Source of the DNA: Pseudomonadales bacterium
GTDB lineage: Bacteria; Pseudomonadota; Gammaproteobacteria; Pseudomonadales; Azotimanducaceae
Direction: 5' to 3'
NCBI GenBank assembly: GCA_017642855.1
Contig: JAEPOO010000002.1
Coordinates: 931,345 to 995,344, forward strand
DNA length: 64,000 nt
Within the stretch, counting starts at the first letter, position 1. Every line of letters begins with the position of its first letter. The notes beneath the pieces are model-generated. The model was given only the letters and a program-made list of their open reading frames with translations, was not told the origin of the DNA and did not search any database. Of this stretch, positions 36,418 through 45,072 are shown piece after piece. A program made the translations under genes and the position numbers.

Positions 36418-39400
36418 ATGAAGAAAACATCTTTTGCGCTGGCGTTAGTAGGTTTTTCTATCGCCATGATGCATACCGTACCGGCATTTGCTGAGGACGA
36501 GACAGCTATCGAAGAGGTGGTTGTTACGGGGACTCGAGTAAAATCAAATGCAAATAGTGCGCAGCCAGTTTCATCTTTTGACAGTGAGGACTTCGCAAGG
36601 GGAGGTCAGCTCGATATTGCGGAGATCCTGAACAATTCACCGGCACTGTTGTCCAGCGTCACTTCGGCTAACTCGTTAGACTCGGAGGCGGCCAATATTG
36701 CAGGTACCAACAACCTGGGCGGTAGTGCCCTGAATCTGCGAGGTCTCGGCATTGCCCGAACACTGACGCTGGTCAACGGCCGCCGTCACGTAGCAGGTAT
36801 CGAAGGCACTGCGGCGGTGGATGTTTCCACTATTCCTTCTGCTCTTATTGAGCGGGTCGATATCCTGTCTGGTGGTGCCTCGGCCATTTACGGGGCGGAT
36901 GCGGTGACTGGTGTGGTGAACTTTATTCTGAAGGACGATTACGAAGGTTTCGAGATCAGTGGTCAGACCGGCCAGGCGACTGAAGATTCCTATGGCACCA
37001 GTCAGATCAGCATGATTGCTGGTCTTAACTTTGATGAAGGGCGGGGTAATGTCGTGTTCTCCGCGCAGTACGATAAGGTTGACGGTCTGCTTTGGGGTGA
37101 TCGTGATTTTCTCGCCAATAATGGTTTGTATGACGATGATCAAAACCCTGCTCTGCGTTTTCAGCAGGGTGAAATTGATGCTGCAAGCACCCCCAACCTG
37201 GCGGCCTACTACGACTTCGCGACGACGGGTGAATTCGGCTGGGGTTTAAGAATCCCGAGTTCAGCCGACTTTATTTCCAATTACGAAGCTCAGTTCGGAT
37301 CTACGCCGAACCTGACAGCGGCAGAGATGGCCCTGTTTGATCGGGCAGCAACCGCGCCGCCGCGTGCGATTCTGCCCGGTCGAACCTTTAACATTACGTC
37401 TCCGTACGGCGTGATTGTCGCGGGTGACTTTGGCGTTGAGACACCACTTGGTTCTGAGCCTGATGTTGATGGCAACGGAACCCCTGACTGTTTGCAGAGT
37501 TTTACCGGCTATAACAGTTCATTGGGTGGCGCCTCTTCGTTTGGTATCGCCGGCGGCTGTTGGGTTCTGAATGCGGCAGGGGAAGTTGTGCCTTACCAGG
37601 ATGGGCTGGTTGCAGGTAGCTTCAACCACTTTGGTGCAGAAAATAGTTACATTCGACCTAACCGAATTCATGCGGTTCCAGAGGAAGAAAAATATTCTGT
37701 TAACTTTAACGGTCACTACGATATCAATGATTCGGTTACTGCTTTCTGGGAAACCAAGTACGTGCACATCGAAACTGAGATTTTTGAGCAGTACCACAAC
37801 TTCACGGATTTGCTCTACGGTGCACCGGATAACCCCTGGTTGCCGGCTGAGCTTGCTGCACTTGCCAATAACGGTGGTCTCGGGTTCGCAGGACTTGACG
37901 GCGGTCTCAACATTTCACGGGACGCAGCAGACTGGGGTGACAACCTGACGACCAATGAACGTGATTTGTTTCGTTTTGTGGTTGGCTTAGAGGGTGAAAC
38001 CAAATGGTTCAGCTATGAGGTGTCTGCTAATGTCGGACGGTTTGAACGTAAGATGGTGGATCGGGAAGAAGTCATTATGGATCGCTTCTTTGCCGCCATT
38101 GATGCAGTGACAGATCCGGCCACTGGGGAGGTTGTCTGCCGATCTGATCTTGATCCGACAGCCTATCCAAGAACAACCCCGTTTGATATTCCACAATATG
38201 TAGGTGGTGGTGTTCCGTCATCTTTCTTTACGTTCCAACCGGGTGATGGTCAATGTCAGCCCATGAATATTTGGGCAGGTGATCGAGGAATGTCCCAGGA
38301 ATCGATCGATTTTGTGACCTTTGACCGGATTGTTGAGGAAGAGATTAACCAGTTTGTTTTCTCGGGGTTCATTTCAGGCGATTCTTCTGAATGGTTCGAG
38401 CTACCTGGTGGTCCGCTGGCTTACGTGGTCGGTATCGAGTATCGCGAAGAAGAAACCAGGCAGGACTTTGGCGATTTTGACCAGGGTAATCTGCCAGTAG
38501 GTGGTGTTACCTATGACGGTCAGGTGTTTTCGGCCGGTGATTGGGTCGGCGATGTCAGCGCCGCGAAGAGCCTTGGCCCAACACCAGCAACTCGCCTGCT
38601 CAGCAGTTCTTCAGACTATGACTTCTTTGACTACTATGTCGAATTTCAGGCGCCAGTTTTGAGCGGTGTCACCATGGCTGAAGAACTCTCATTTGAAGCG
38701 GCGTATCGTGAGTCTGACAACTCCGAATTTGGTAAACATGACACTTACAAACTGGGCGCCGTCTGGGCCCCGATTTCTGATGTTCAGTTTCGTTACACTT
38801 TCAGCGAATCAACTCGAGTCCCGAACCTGTTTGAGTTGTTTTCACCCGAACAGGGCGCTCGGTTCAGGCCGGCGGATCCCTGTGACGTGATCAATATTGG
38901 TACCGCTGCGAATCCTGCGCTGCGTCAGCAAAACTGTATTGCTGATCTGCAGGCGAATGGGGTGCTCGCAAGCAACATCTATGATGGTGCCGGCAACTAC
39001 GCGTTCGAAGATCCGCTCTCTGCCGGTTTCCCGGGCGCGGTCGGTGGTAACCCTGGCCTTCTGCCGGAGACAGCGGATACGGAGTCATTTGGTTTTGTAC
39101 TGACGCCTTCGTTTGTACCCGGGCTGGCAGTGAGTGTTGATTACATCAACATCGACATCGAAGACGCCATTGTCTCTGTCTCAGCGCAGAACATTGTGAA
39201 TGGTTGTTACGACGGTACATCACTCGATAACGCTTTCTGCGGCTTGATCAGTCGTAACGATGATCCTGCCAGTGCGCAGTCCGGTGGTCTCGACTTTGTC
39301 CGCCAGGTACAGTTGAACTTCGGTTCTGCTGAGTATGAAGGCATCGATTATGCGATCAATTATGGATTCGCGGTTTCCGATTTCATCATTACCGCACAGC

Positions 39401-39807
39401 TCAACTATACGGACGTACAAACGCTGGAGTTTATCCAGAATGACGTTGTTGATGACGAGCTTGGTGAAATGCGACGTCCCGAACAGTCAGGTACGATTGC
39501 GATCACTGTGGATCGTGGTCCGCTGTCAGTGACCTGGAGTACAGCGTATCTGGGTGAGCAGACGCTGGGCTACGAAGACGGAGTCGAGATTGAGACGGCT
39601 TTTGCGAACTACGGCGATGCTGCATTCACTGATAGCAGTACCTTTATCCACGATGTCCGCGTGTCTTACCTCTGGAATGAGGCATTTTCCTTCTTCGGTG
39701 GTATGACCAATGTCACGGATGAAGAGCCCTTTGTTACGGAACGAGCCTATCCGGCAAGTCCGGTAGGTCGTTACGCATTCCTCGGCGTGAATTATCGAAT
39801 GCAGTAA
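36418..39807 (+). CDS. TonB-dependent outer-membrane receptor (large, nitrogen-regulon associated)
   Basis: 1129 residues from the ATG at 36418, with GGAG upstream. Signal peptide cleaved near AFAEDE, then the plug domain (IEEVVVTGTRV ... GLGIARTLTLVNGRRHV ... IERVDILSGGASAIYGADAVTGVVNFIL) and a long 22-strand barrel ending in an aromatic C-terminal strand (FLGVNYRMQ). It belongs to the large receptors common in oligotrophic gammaproteobacteria. Receptors import substrates too large or scarce for porins. Its sigma-54 promoter, shared in type with the guanidine/urea operon next door, suggests it imports a nitrogen-rich compound. A strong terminator follows. Confidence 0.93.
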   Translation: MKKTSFALALVGFSIAMMHTVPAFAEDETAIEEVVVTGTRVKSNANSAQPVSSFDSEDFARGGQLDIAEILNNSPALLSSVTSANSLDSEAANIAGTNNLGGSALNLRGLGIARTLTLVNGRRHVAGIEGTAAVDVSTIPSALIERVDILSGGASAIYGADAVTGVVNFILKDDYEGFEISGQTGQATEDSYGTSQISMIAGLNFDEGRGNVVFSAQYDKVDGLLWGDRDFLANNGLYDDDQNPALRFQQGEIDAASTPNLAAYYDFATTGEFGWGLRIPSSADFISNYEAQFGSTPNLTAAEMALFDRAATAPPRAILPGRTFNITSPYGVIVAGDFGVETPLGSEPDVDGNGTPDCLQSFTGYNSSLGGASSFGIAGGCWVLNAAGEVVPYQDGLVAGSFNHFGAENSYIRPNRIHAVPEEEKYSVNFNGHYDINDSVTAFWETKYVHIETEIFEQYHNFTDLLYGAPDNPWLPAELAALANNGGLGFAGLDGGLNISRDAADWGDNLTTNERDLFRFVVGLEGETKWFSYEVSANVGRFERKMVDREEVIMDRFFAAIDAVTDPATGEVVCRSDLDPTAYPRTTPFDIPQYVGGGVPSSFFTFQPGDGQCQPMNIWAGDRGMSQESIDFVTFDRIVEEEINQFVFSGFISGDSSEWFELPGGPLAYVVGIEYREEETRQDFGDFDQGNLPVGGVTYDGQVFSAGDWVGDVSAAKSLGPTPATRLLSSSSDYDFFDYYVEFQAPVLSGVTMAEELSFEAAYRESDNSEFGKHDTYKLGAVWAPISDVQFRYTFSESTRVPNLFELFSPEQGARFRPADPCDVINIGTAANPALRQQNCIADLQANGVLASNIYDGAGNYAFEDPLSAGFPGAVGGNPGLLPETADTESFGFVLTPSFVPGLAVSVDYINIDIEDAIVSVSAQNIVNGCYDGTSLDNAFCGLISRNDDPASAQSGGLDFVRQVQLNFGSAEYEGIDYAINYGFAVSDFIITAQLNYTDVQTLEFIQNDVVDDELGEMRRPEQSGTIAITVDRGPLSVTWSTAYLGEQTLGYEDGVEIETAFANYGDAAFTDSSTFIHDVRVSYLWNEAFSFFGGMTNVTDEEPFVTERAYPASPVGRYAFLGVNYRMQ

Positions 39808-39824
39808 CAGGTTAGTGTTAGACG

Positions 39825-39850
39825 AAAAAGGGGCCCAGGGCCCCTTTTTT
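39825..39850 (+). terminator. Rho-independent terminator after the TonB receptor
   Basis: AAAAAG leads into GGGGCCC-A-GGGCCCC followed by six T. The stem is perfect and very GC-rich, and the A-run in front could make it work in both directions. Confidence 0.93.
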
Positions 39851-40037
39851 GTTGGCTGATTTTTGTCTCTCAGCTCATTTCGGGTGATCGTTTCAGCTCC
39901 CCGTGACTTCGCCAAGTAACTGACAAAGCGGCTTATCTGAATCACAGGCATCAATCTTCTCCTGACTTAAGCCGGCATGGTAGCATGGAGCCTGGCTGCG
40001 ATTTTATCTATCAGAAACTAACAGCTTAGAAGAGGGG

Positions 40038-42134
40038 ATGGCCTTGTCGGTTTCAGTGATCAAAGAACTCGACATACGATTCGCGCCGTACGGTCGTCAC
40101 GTTGCTTATTCCTACGGCTGGGCCCTATTCCTCGGCTTTATCGTTTTTCTCGCGACACAATCCATCCAGTACATCGATACCGATCTTTGGTACCACCTCC
40201 ATGGCGGTCGCCACCTTTTTGAACAGGGGAATTTTTACAATCCCATCTCCGACAGCTATCTGGTCACTGAATCACGATCTGGTCCAATCTATTTCTGGGG
40301 ATTTCAAGCACTGGTTTATCTGATCTGGTCATACGCGGGAGAATTTGGACTTGTCGTCCTTAAAGCAGCAGGCCTGTCTCTCGCCGGATTTTTTGCCGTC
40401 AGAGTTGTCTTGCAGAACCGATTGCTCAGCGATGCTACTTTTCTCCAGCTGATCGTGATCACCGCGGTCATCGGCATACTCGCGTCCAGAGGATTCAATC
40501 TGAGACCCCATATCGCGTCTTACATCATGATCGGTGTCTTTACCTACATTCTTGGAAATAGAGAAAAACTCTATCCTCTTCTGCCGATTCTGACAGTGCT
40601 CTGGGTCAACCTGCACGGTGTGGAGTATATCGTTGGCGCGCTGATCTGCGGCGCCTTTTTTCTTCAGCGACTGATCAACTGGTTGGAAACTGATCGACCT
40701 GCAGACGGTTTCATGCCTCTGCTCTGGATAGCTTCATGCGCACCCGCCATGTTGATCAATCCCGTTGGCTATCAACTGATCGCGGCTCCGTTCATGCATA
40801 GTCCGGATTTGCATCGGTTCATTGCTGAACTGAAACCTTTTGAACTGAAACTCATCGTGGATCTTCAGGAGGGGCTTCCAGTAAACGCGCTGCTGCTGTC
40901 ACTCTTGGGTCTCGCTGCCTATTCAGCACTGGTCTGCCTGGGGCAATACCGCAAACATCTTGCAGCACTGATATTGGCGGTTGGGGGCCTGATATTGTTG
41001 ATGAGAGCCCAGCGTTTTTTGTGGGAATGGATGCTTCTAACGCTTCCACTGATTAGTGCGGGGCTTGGTTATCAAAAGAACATCAAACACGGAGCCCTGT
41101 CCACAGCGGTTCTTACCCTAACGTTGTTCGGGCTGGCCCTGACTTATGTGCCAGTCATTCAGCAGGGTTTGCGCCACTATCCGTTCGATGCAAACAGCCT
41201 TCCTTTAGGGACCACCGAATTTATTCAAGTCAATGGTATTACCGGCCGCTATGCCATTGAACCTTCTTTTGCCGGATACGTTGAGTTTATGTTGTCCCCC
41301 GACGTTAAAGTTCATATGGATATGCAGTTCCCGCCTTTCAACAGCGAGGACATCCATGAGATATCATGGGCGCTCCGGAGTGACGCTGGGCTCAGATCTT
41401 ACGTTGAGCGTTACGAGCCCGATATGCTTGGCCCTCAAAAAGATATGGACAGTTTTCCTTCAAGTACAGCGAAGGAACTCGGATACGCACCAGTGTTTTT
41501 CGATCGCCAGGTTATTCTATACCTGCATCGGGAAAGCTTTCCGGAGGTTGCGAGTGAGTACGAATTGACGGTGGTGAACCCATTTGCACCCAAAACGTTC
41601 AGAGTGGATAAAATTGACCAGGCGATCCTGGAATTGAATCGTATGCAGCAGGTCATAGACTCACCCGAGGTTAAACAAACTTTAATTGATCTGTTTTTAG
41701 CCCAGGGCGATCTGATCCAGGCGAGGATCCTGAGAAATGAGTTACTTCTGGAAGATCCGCATCATCCATCGACGTTGTTGCTATCGGCAAGAGTCGATCA
41801 TATGTCTGGTAACTGTGAGAACGCGTTGGAAAGCTACGAAAAAGCCATCTCGCTTACACAGGGTGATGTCACACCGATTCGCCGATTCGCCGCTGAATGT
41901 TATTTCGTCGTGAAAGATATCAGTGCCGCGTATGAACAGTTCAGCCAGTCTCTGAACCCCTACGCAGATCCTAATCCAAGCAAACTGCAGTACTATCAGT
42001 TTGCCCTGTCGGCGATAGGTGTCGGAGATGAGGTTCACGCCCATCGTTTGCTCACGATGCTCGAAGATCTCGACACCGACGGTGAGTTCACAGACCGAAT
42101 TTCCGATGTGCGATCAGCTATTGCCGTGGAGTAA
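40038..42134 (+). CDS. Polytopic membrane protein with C-terminal TPR domain
   Basis: 698 residues. Roughly the first 370 form ten or so membrane helices with a long first loop (DTDLWYHLHGGRHLFEQGNF), a topology like GT-C glycosyltransferases and related DUF2723 proteins. A soluble domain follows, and the last ~150 residues are TPR-like helices (VKQTLIDLFLAQGDLIQARIL, SGNCENALESYEKAISL). I cannot assign an enzyme activity. It precedes a family-2 glycosyltransferase by 9 nt, so a role in surface glycan assembly is likely. The ATG is close to its GAGGGG site; a TTG at 40044 is better spaced. Confidence 0.75.
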   Translation: MALSVSVIKELDIRFAPYGRHVAYSYGWALFLGFIVFLATQSIQYIDTDLWYHLHGGRHLFEQGNFYNPISDSYLVTESRSGPIYFWGFQALVYLIWSYAGEFGLVVLKAAGLSLAGFFAVRVVLQNRLLSDATFLQLIVITAVIGILASRGFNLRPHIASYIMIGVFTYILGNREKLYPLLPILTVLWVNLHGVEYIVGALICGAFFLQRLINWLETDRPADGFMPLLWIASCAPAMLINPVGYQLIAAPFMHSPDLHRFIAELKPFELKLIVDLQEGLPVNALLLSLLGLAAYSALVCLGQYRKHLAALILAVGGLILLMRAQRFLWEWMLLTLPLISAGLGYQKNIKHGALSTAVLTLTLFGLALTYVPVIQQGLRHYPFDANSLPLGTTEFIQVNGITGRYAIEPSFAGYVEFMLSPDVKVHMDMQFPPFNSEDIHEISWALRSDAGLRSYVERYEPDMLGPQKDMDSFPSSTAKELGYAPVFFDRQVILYLHRESFPEVASEYELTVVNPFAPKTFRVDKIDQAILELNRMQQVIDSPEVKQTLIDLFLAQGDLIQARILRNELLLEDPHHPSTLLLSARVDHMSGNCENALESYEKAISLTQGDVTPIRRFAAECYFVVKDISAAYEQFSQSLNPYADPNPSKLQYYQFALSAIGVGDEVHAHRLLTMLEDLDTDGEFTDRISDVRSAIAVE

Positions 42135-42143
42135 ACCAGCGTT

Positions 42144-43073
42144 ATGACAGAGAAATTGGATATTGCCGTCATTGTCCCCTGCTTCAACGAAGAAGCTGCC
42201 ATTGGTCGTGTGATCGATGGATTTAAAGCAACGCGAGAAGACATCTCTGTGTACGTTTATGACAACGCGTCCACCGATAAAACGGTAGAAGTTGCTGAAG
42301 AGCACGGTGCCATCGTGCGCAATGAACCATCAAGAGGGAAAGGTAACGTCGTTCGCAGGATGTTTGCCGATATCGACGCAGACATCTTTGTGATGGTCGA
42401 TGGCGATGACACCTATGACCCGGATGACCTGAACCCGATGATCGATTTGTTGCTGGAGGAACGCTGCGATCTGATTACAGGAAAGCGAATCGAGCAACAT
42501 GAAGATGCCTACCGATTTGGCCATCGTTTTGGAAACCGTCTGCTAACCCTGATTACAACTGTGCTCTTCGGCAAGAGGTCGGTGGATCTGCTCTCAGGAT
42601 ATAGAGTGATGTCCCGTCGCTTCGTGAAGTCTTTCCCCGCGATTTCTTCCGGTTTCGAGATTGAAACCGAGCTCACTATCCATGCACTGTCGCTGAACCT
42701 GCCCATGCAGGAAGTACCCACGGCGTATCGAGAGCGACCTGCGATGAGCGAAAGTAAGTTAAACACCTACCGCGATGGCGTCAGGATTCTTTCAACGATT
42801 CTATTGTTCACCAAAGAAGAGCGACCATTCCTCTTCTTTTCCTGCCTCGCGACCTTCCTGGCATTTGTTTCCATGGTGCTGGGTATTCCGGTCACCCTGG
42901 AGTTTTTTGAAACCGGGTTGGTCGCGAGATTTCCTACGGCAATTCTGTCCGCCAGCATCATGTTGCTGGCTTTTCTAAGTCTGACGACAGGGATGGTTCT
43001 GGACTCTGTGGCACGCGGCAGACGGGAGTCAAAGCGACTCGCCTATTTGGGGTTGCCATGGTTGAAAGGCTAA
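42144..43073 (+). CDS. Family 2 glycosyltransferase with two C-terminal membrane helices
   Basis: 309 residues. GT-A fold with the nucleotide-sugar motif IVPCFNEEAAIGRVI at the N-terminus and the DxD region VMVDGDDTYDPDD (~90). FGKRSVDLLSGYRVMSRR and SSGFEIETELTIHA are characteristic of the dolichol/undecaprenyl-phosphate sugar synthase branch. Two membrane helices occupy about 228-290. It probably loads a sugar onto polyprenyl phosphate for the membrane protein encoded upstream. Confidence 0.9.
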   Translation: MTEKLDIAVIVPCFNEEAAIGRVIDGFKATREDISVYVYDNASTDKTVEVAEEHGAIVRNEPSRGKGNVVRRMFADIDADIFVMVDGDDTYDPDDLNPMIDLLLEERCDLITGKRIEQHEDAYRFGHRFGNRLLTLITTVLFGKRSVDLLSGYRVMSRRFVKSFPAISSGFEIETELTIHALSLNLPMQEVPTAYRERPAMSESKLNTYRDGVRILSTILLFTKEERPFLFFSCLATFLAFVSMVLGIPVTLEFFETGLVARFPTAILSASIMLLAFLSLTTGMVLDSVARGRRESKRLAYLGLPWLKG

Positions 43074-43272
43074 AGCGCTGCAAAGCGAGGATATTTGAAG
43101 CAGGCGAGGTGTTAATGTCGCAAGGAAAACCCTGACACGGCAGGCCAGCCAGCGTGGTAATCGTGTGTATTCGATCACGTAGGCGCAACGACTGAAGCGA
43201 GTCTTTGCAATAGGCGCCGAGAAGTTTGCCAGGAGTGGGCCCTGTAACGTCGTACATCAGGCTGCGGCTGCT

Positions 43273-43989
43273 TTAGAAATAGTTTGCTCTTGTCCGTGTT
43301 ACGCCCTGGGGTACAACATAAGGTGTTGTTCTGCCTACCAGTGTTTCGATCAGCAATAGCTCCTGGTCATCGTGATTGAAAAAGGGCGCAGGAACGATTC
43401 GGTTGGCGGCTGATTGATCTGCGAGTATAAATCTTGGCGCTGTATGGTGCTCTGAAACAATGGTCTCCGAAACCAAAGGGTTGTCCGGCAGGGACAAGTC
43501 TGATGTCCCGTAGCATACGCAGACATATGATTTTTCTGGGTCACTCTCCACGTAGACTCCCGTCCCTCTAACGCCGATCATCGCGGTGGGTGTAGAAATG
43601 TTGGTGCGACGTGATGCCAGTACGGACAGTGCTTTGCCTCGTTGCAATTCGTATGCGGTTGGTACGGTAGTGCGTGAAGTGAGTGGGTAAGGTAGCGTCA
43701 TCTGGCTGTTACTGCGCAAAATGAATGCATCCTTGTTGATGACAAAAATGGCGAAGCTTCTGTCGAAGGTTTCGATGACATCGCCGGGTCGAATGAGAGT
43801 TTCTAGTGTTGCGGTGATGCCGTTAATCCGCACGTCACCAGCCAGTTTGTGGATACTGCGCCCAGCAGGCAGGGCTTGTGGAATGCTGCCACCGGAGACA
43901 CAGCCGGGCAGGGTGGCGAAGGCGCCTGTTGCCAGCATGTACAACAAAAGTCTTCTGCGTCGTTCATCGATATCAGCTATTCTCTTCAC
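43273..43989 (-). CDS. FecR-domain lipoprotein
   Basis: 238 residues from a GTG at 43989 (AGAGGG six bases upstream); a TTG at 44040 would overlap the divergent gene. A basic N-terminus (ERRRRLLLYMLATGAFATLPGC) ends in a lipobox. The FecR-like domain is visible in AGDVRINGITATLETLIRPGDVIET, AFILRSNSQMTL and STPTAMIGVRGTGVYVE. Such FecR proteins without a sigma factor partner usually sit beside an outer-membrane barrel, as here: the divergent gene at 44020 encodes one. An envelope role in polysaccharide export or sensing is inferred. Confidence 0.8.
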   Translation of the reverse strand: MKRIADIDERRRRLLLYMLATGAFATLPGCVSGGSIPQALPAGRSIHKLAGDVRINGITATLETLIRPGDVIETFDRSFAIFVINKDAFILRSNSQMTLPYPLTSRTTVPTAYELQRGKALSVLASRRTNISTPTAMIGVRGTGVYVESDPEKSYVCVCYGTSDLSLPDNPLVSETIVSEHHTAPRFILADQSAANRIVPAPFFNHDDQELLLIETLVGRTTPYVVPQGVTRTRANYF

Positions 43990-44019
43990 GCGTCGCCCTC
44001 TAACTGGAGTTAAGCGGTC

Positions 44020-44934
44020 ATGGTAAGAAATTTGTCCCAATGCTTCATCATCGTTTTGTTAGTGAGTTGTGTGACCCCCCGGGCTGTAGCGGAGGTGTAT
44101 GGTTCTGGCTGGTACGGTGAGTTTCAGGCTTCATTCGGCTATGAAGACAACATCGCTCGAACTTACAAGAGTGATACCGTCAGCGATCAAATTGCGTCGG
44201 TCAGTATTGGTGGAGGACATGCTCGCAAACTGGGCAAAAGTGCCCAGCTTATTCTGTCGGGCTATCTGACCTTTACTCAGCATGACGAGTATGTCGATAT
44301 TGACAATTACTCGATCTCCCTTGGGCTCGATTACACCTTTCAGCCCAACGCGTCTTATTCAGCGAGCTGGTACAACATTCGTCTCTCCGCTTCCGACCTT
44401 AACTACCGAGATAGTGACCCGCGAGAGGGTATTTTCTGGTTAGCTGACGTGTCTGCTAATAAGCGACTTGCACCTGGACTTCTCTGGCATGCGGGTTATC
44501 GATACAAAGATCTCATGTTTTCTGGCAAGTCGTCTGCGGAAGAGGAGGCCGATGCCGCTTTTGATACCAGCAGTCATGAAATTTACGTGGGGGTGGATTA
44601 CCAGTTTAGATCTGCGGCGTTCATTTTCGCAGAGTATGCTTTTCGTGATGGCGATATTGTTTCGACAATCTCCGGTGGGCGGGCGAAGAATAACCAAGGC
44701 AAGTATGACGCGATCACCATGGACCCCGTGTTCGATGCACCCTGTTCAGGTCTCTGTCCTCCGGGTTATGCCTACCGAAATGAAGGTGAAACCAATCTGT
44801 GGACGCTCGGCGTTTCATTTCCGGTCGAGGTGGTAAACGTAGACTTTACTGCGAACTACTTTGATGCCTCTTCGGATAATGGCAGAGATTATGAAGACTG
44901 GTTGATTCGACTCGGCATGATCTGGACATTTTGA
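44020..44934 (+). CDS. Outer-membrane beta-barrel protein
   Basis: 304 residues: signal peptide (cleavage near RAVAEV), then repeated amphipathic strands (GEFQASFGYEDN, AQLILSGYLTFTQ, HEIYVGVDYQF, FIFAEYAFRDG) and a C-terminal strand ending in Phe (LIRLGMIWTF), the classic BAM signal. A loop with CSGLCPPGYA may carry a disulfide. GGAG precedes the ATG. Probably partner of the divergent FecR-like protein; family otherwise unrecognised. Confidence 0.82.
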   Translation: MVRNLSQCFIIVLLVSCVTPRAVAEVYGSGWYGEFQASFGYEDNIARTYKSDTVSDQIASVSIGGGHARKLGKSAQLILSGYLTFTQHDEYVDIDNYSISLGLDYTFQPNASYSASWYNIRLSASDLNYRDSDPREGIFWLADVSANKRLAPGLLWHAGYRYKDLMFSGKSSAEEEADAAFDTSSHEIYVGVDYQFRSAAFIFAEYAFRDGDIVSTISGGRAKNNQGKYDAITMDPVFDAPCSGLCPPGYAYRNEGETNLWTLGVSFPVEVVNVDFTANYFDASSDNGRDYEDWLIRLGMIWTF

Positions 44935-45072
44935 CCGACGGATATCGGAATCTATGTACCCAGCCATGTAAGGGATGGTGAATATGGGGTGCGACATACC
45001 GACCTTTGTTGCCCGCAACGCACTGCTGTGTATAACGACGCATGAGTTATTCACACGAGAAACTGGCGGCGT

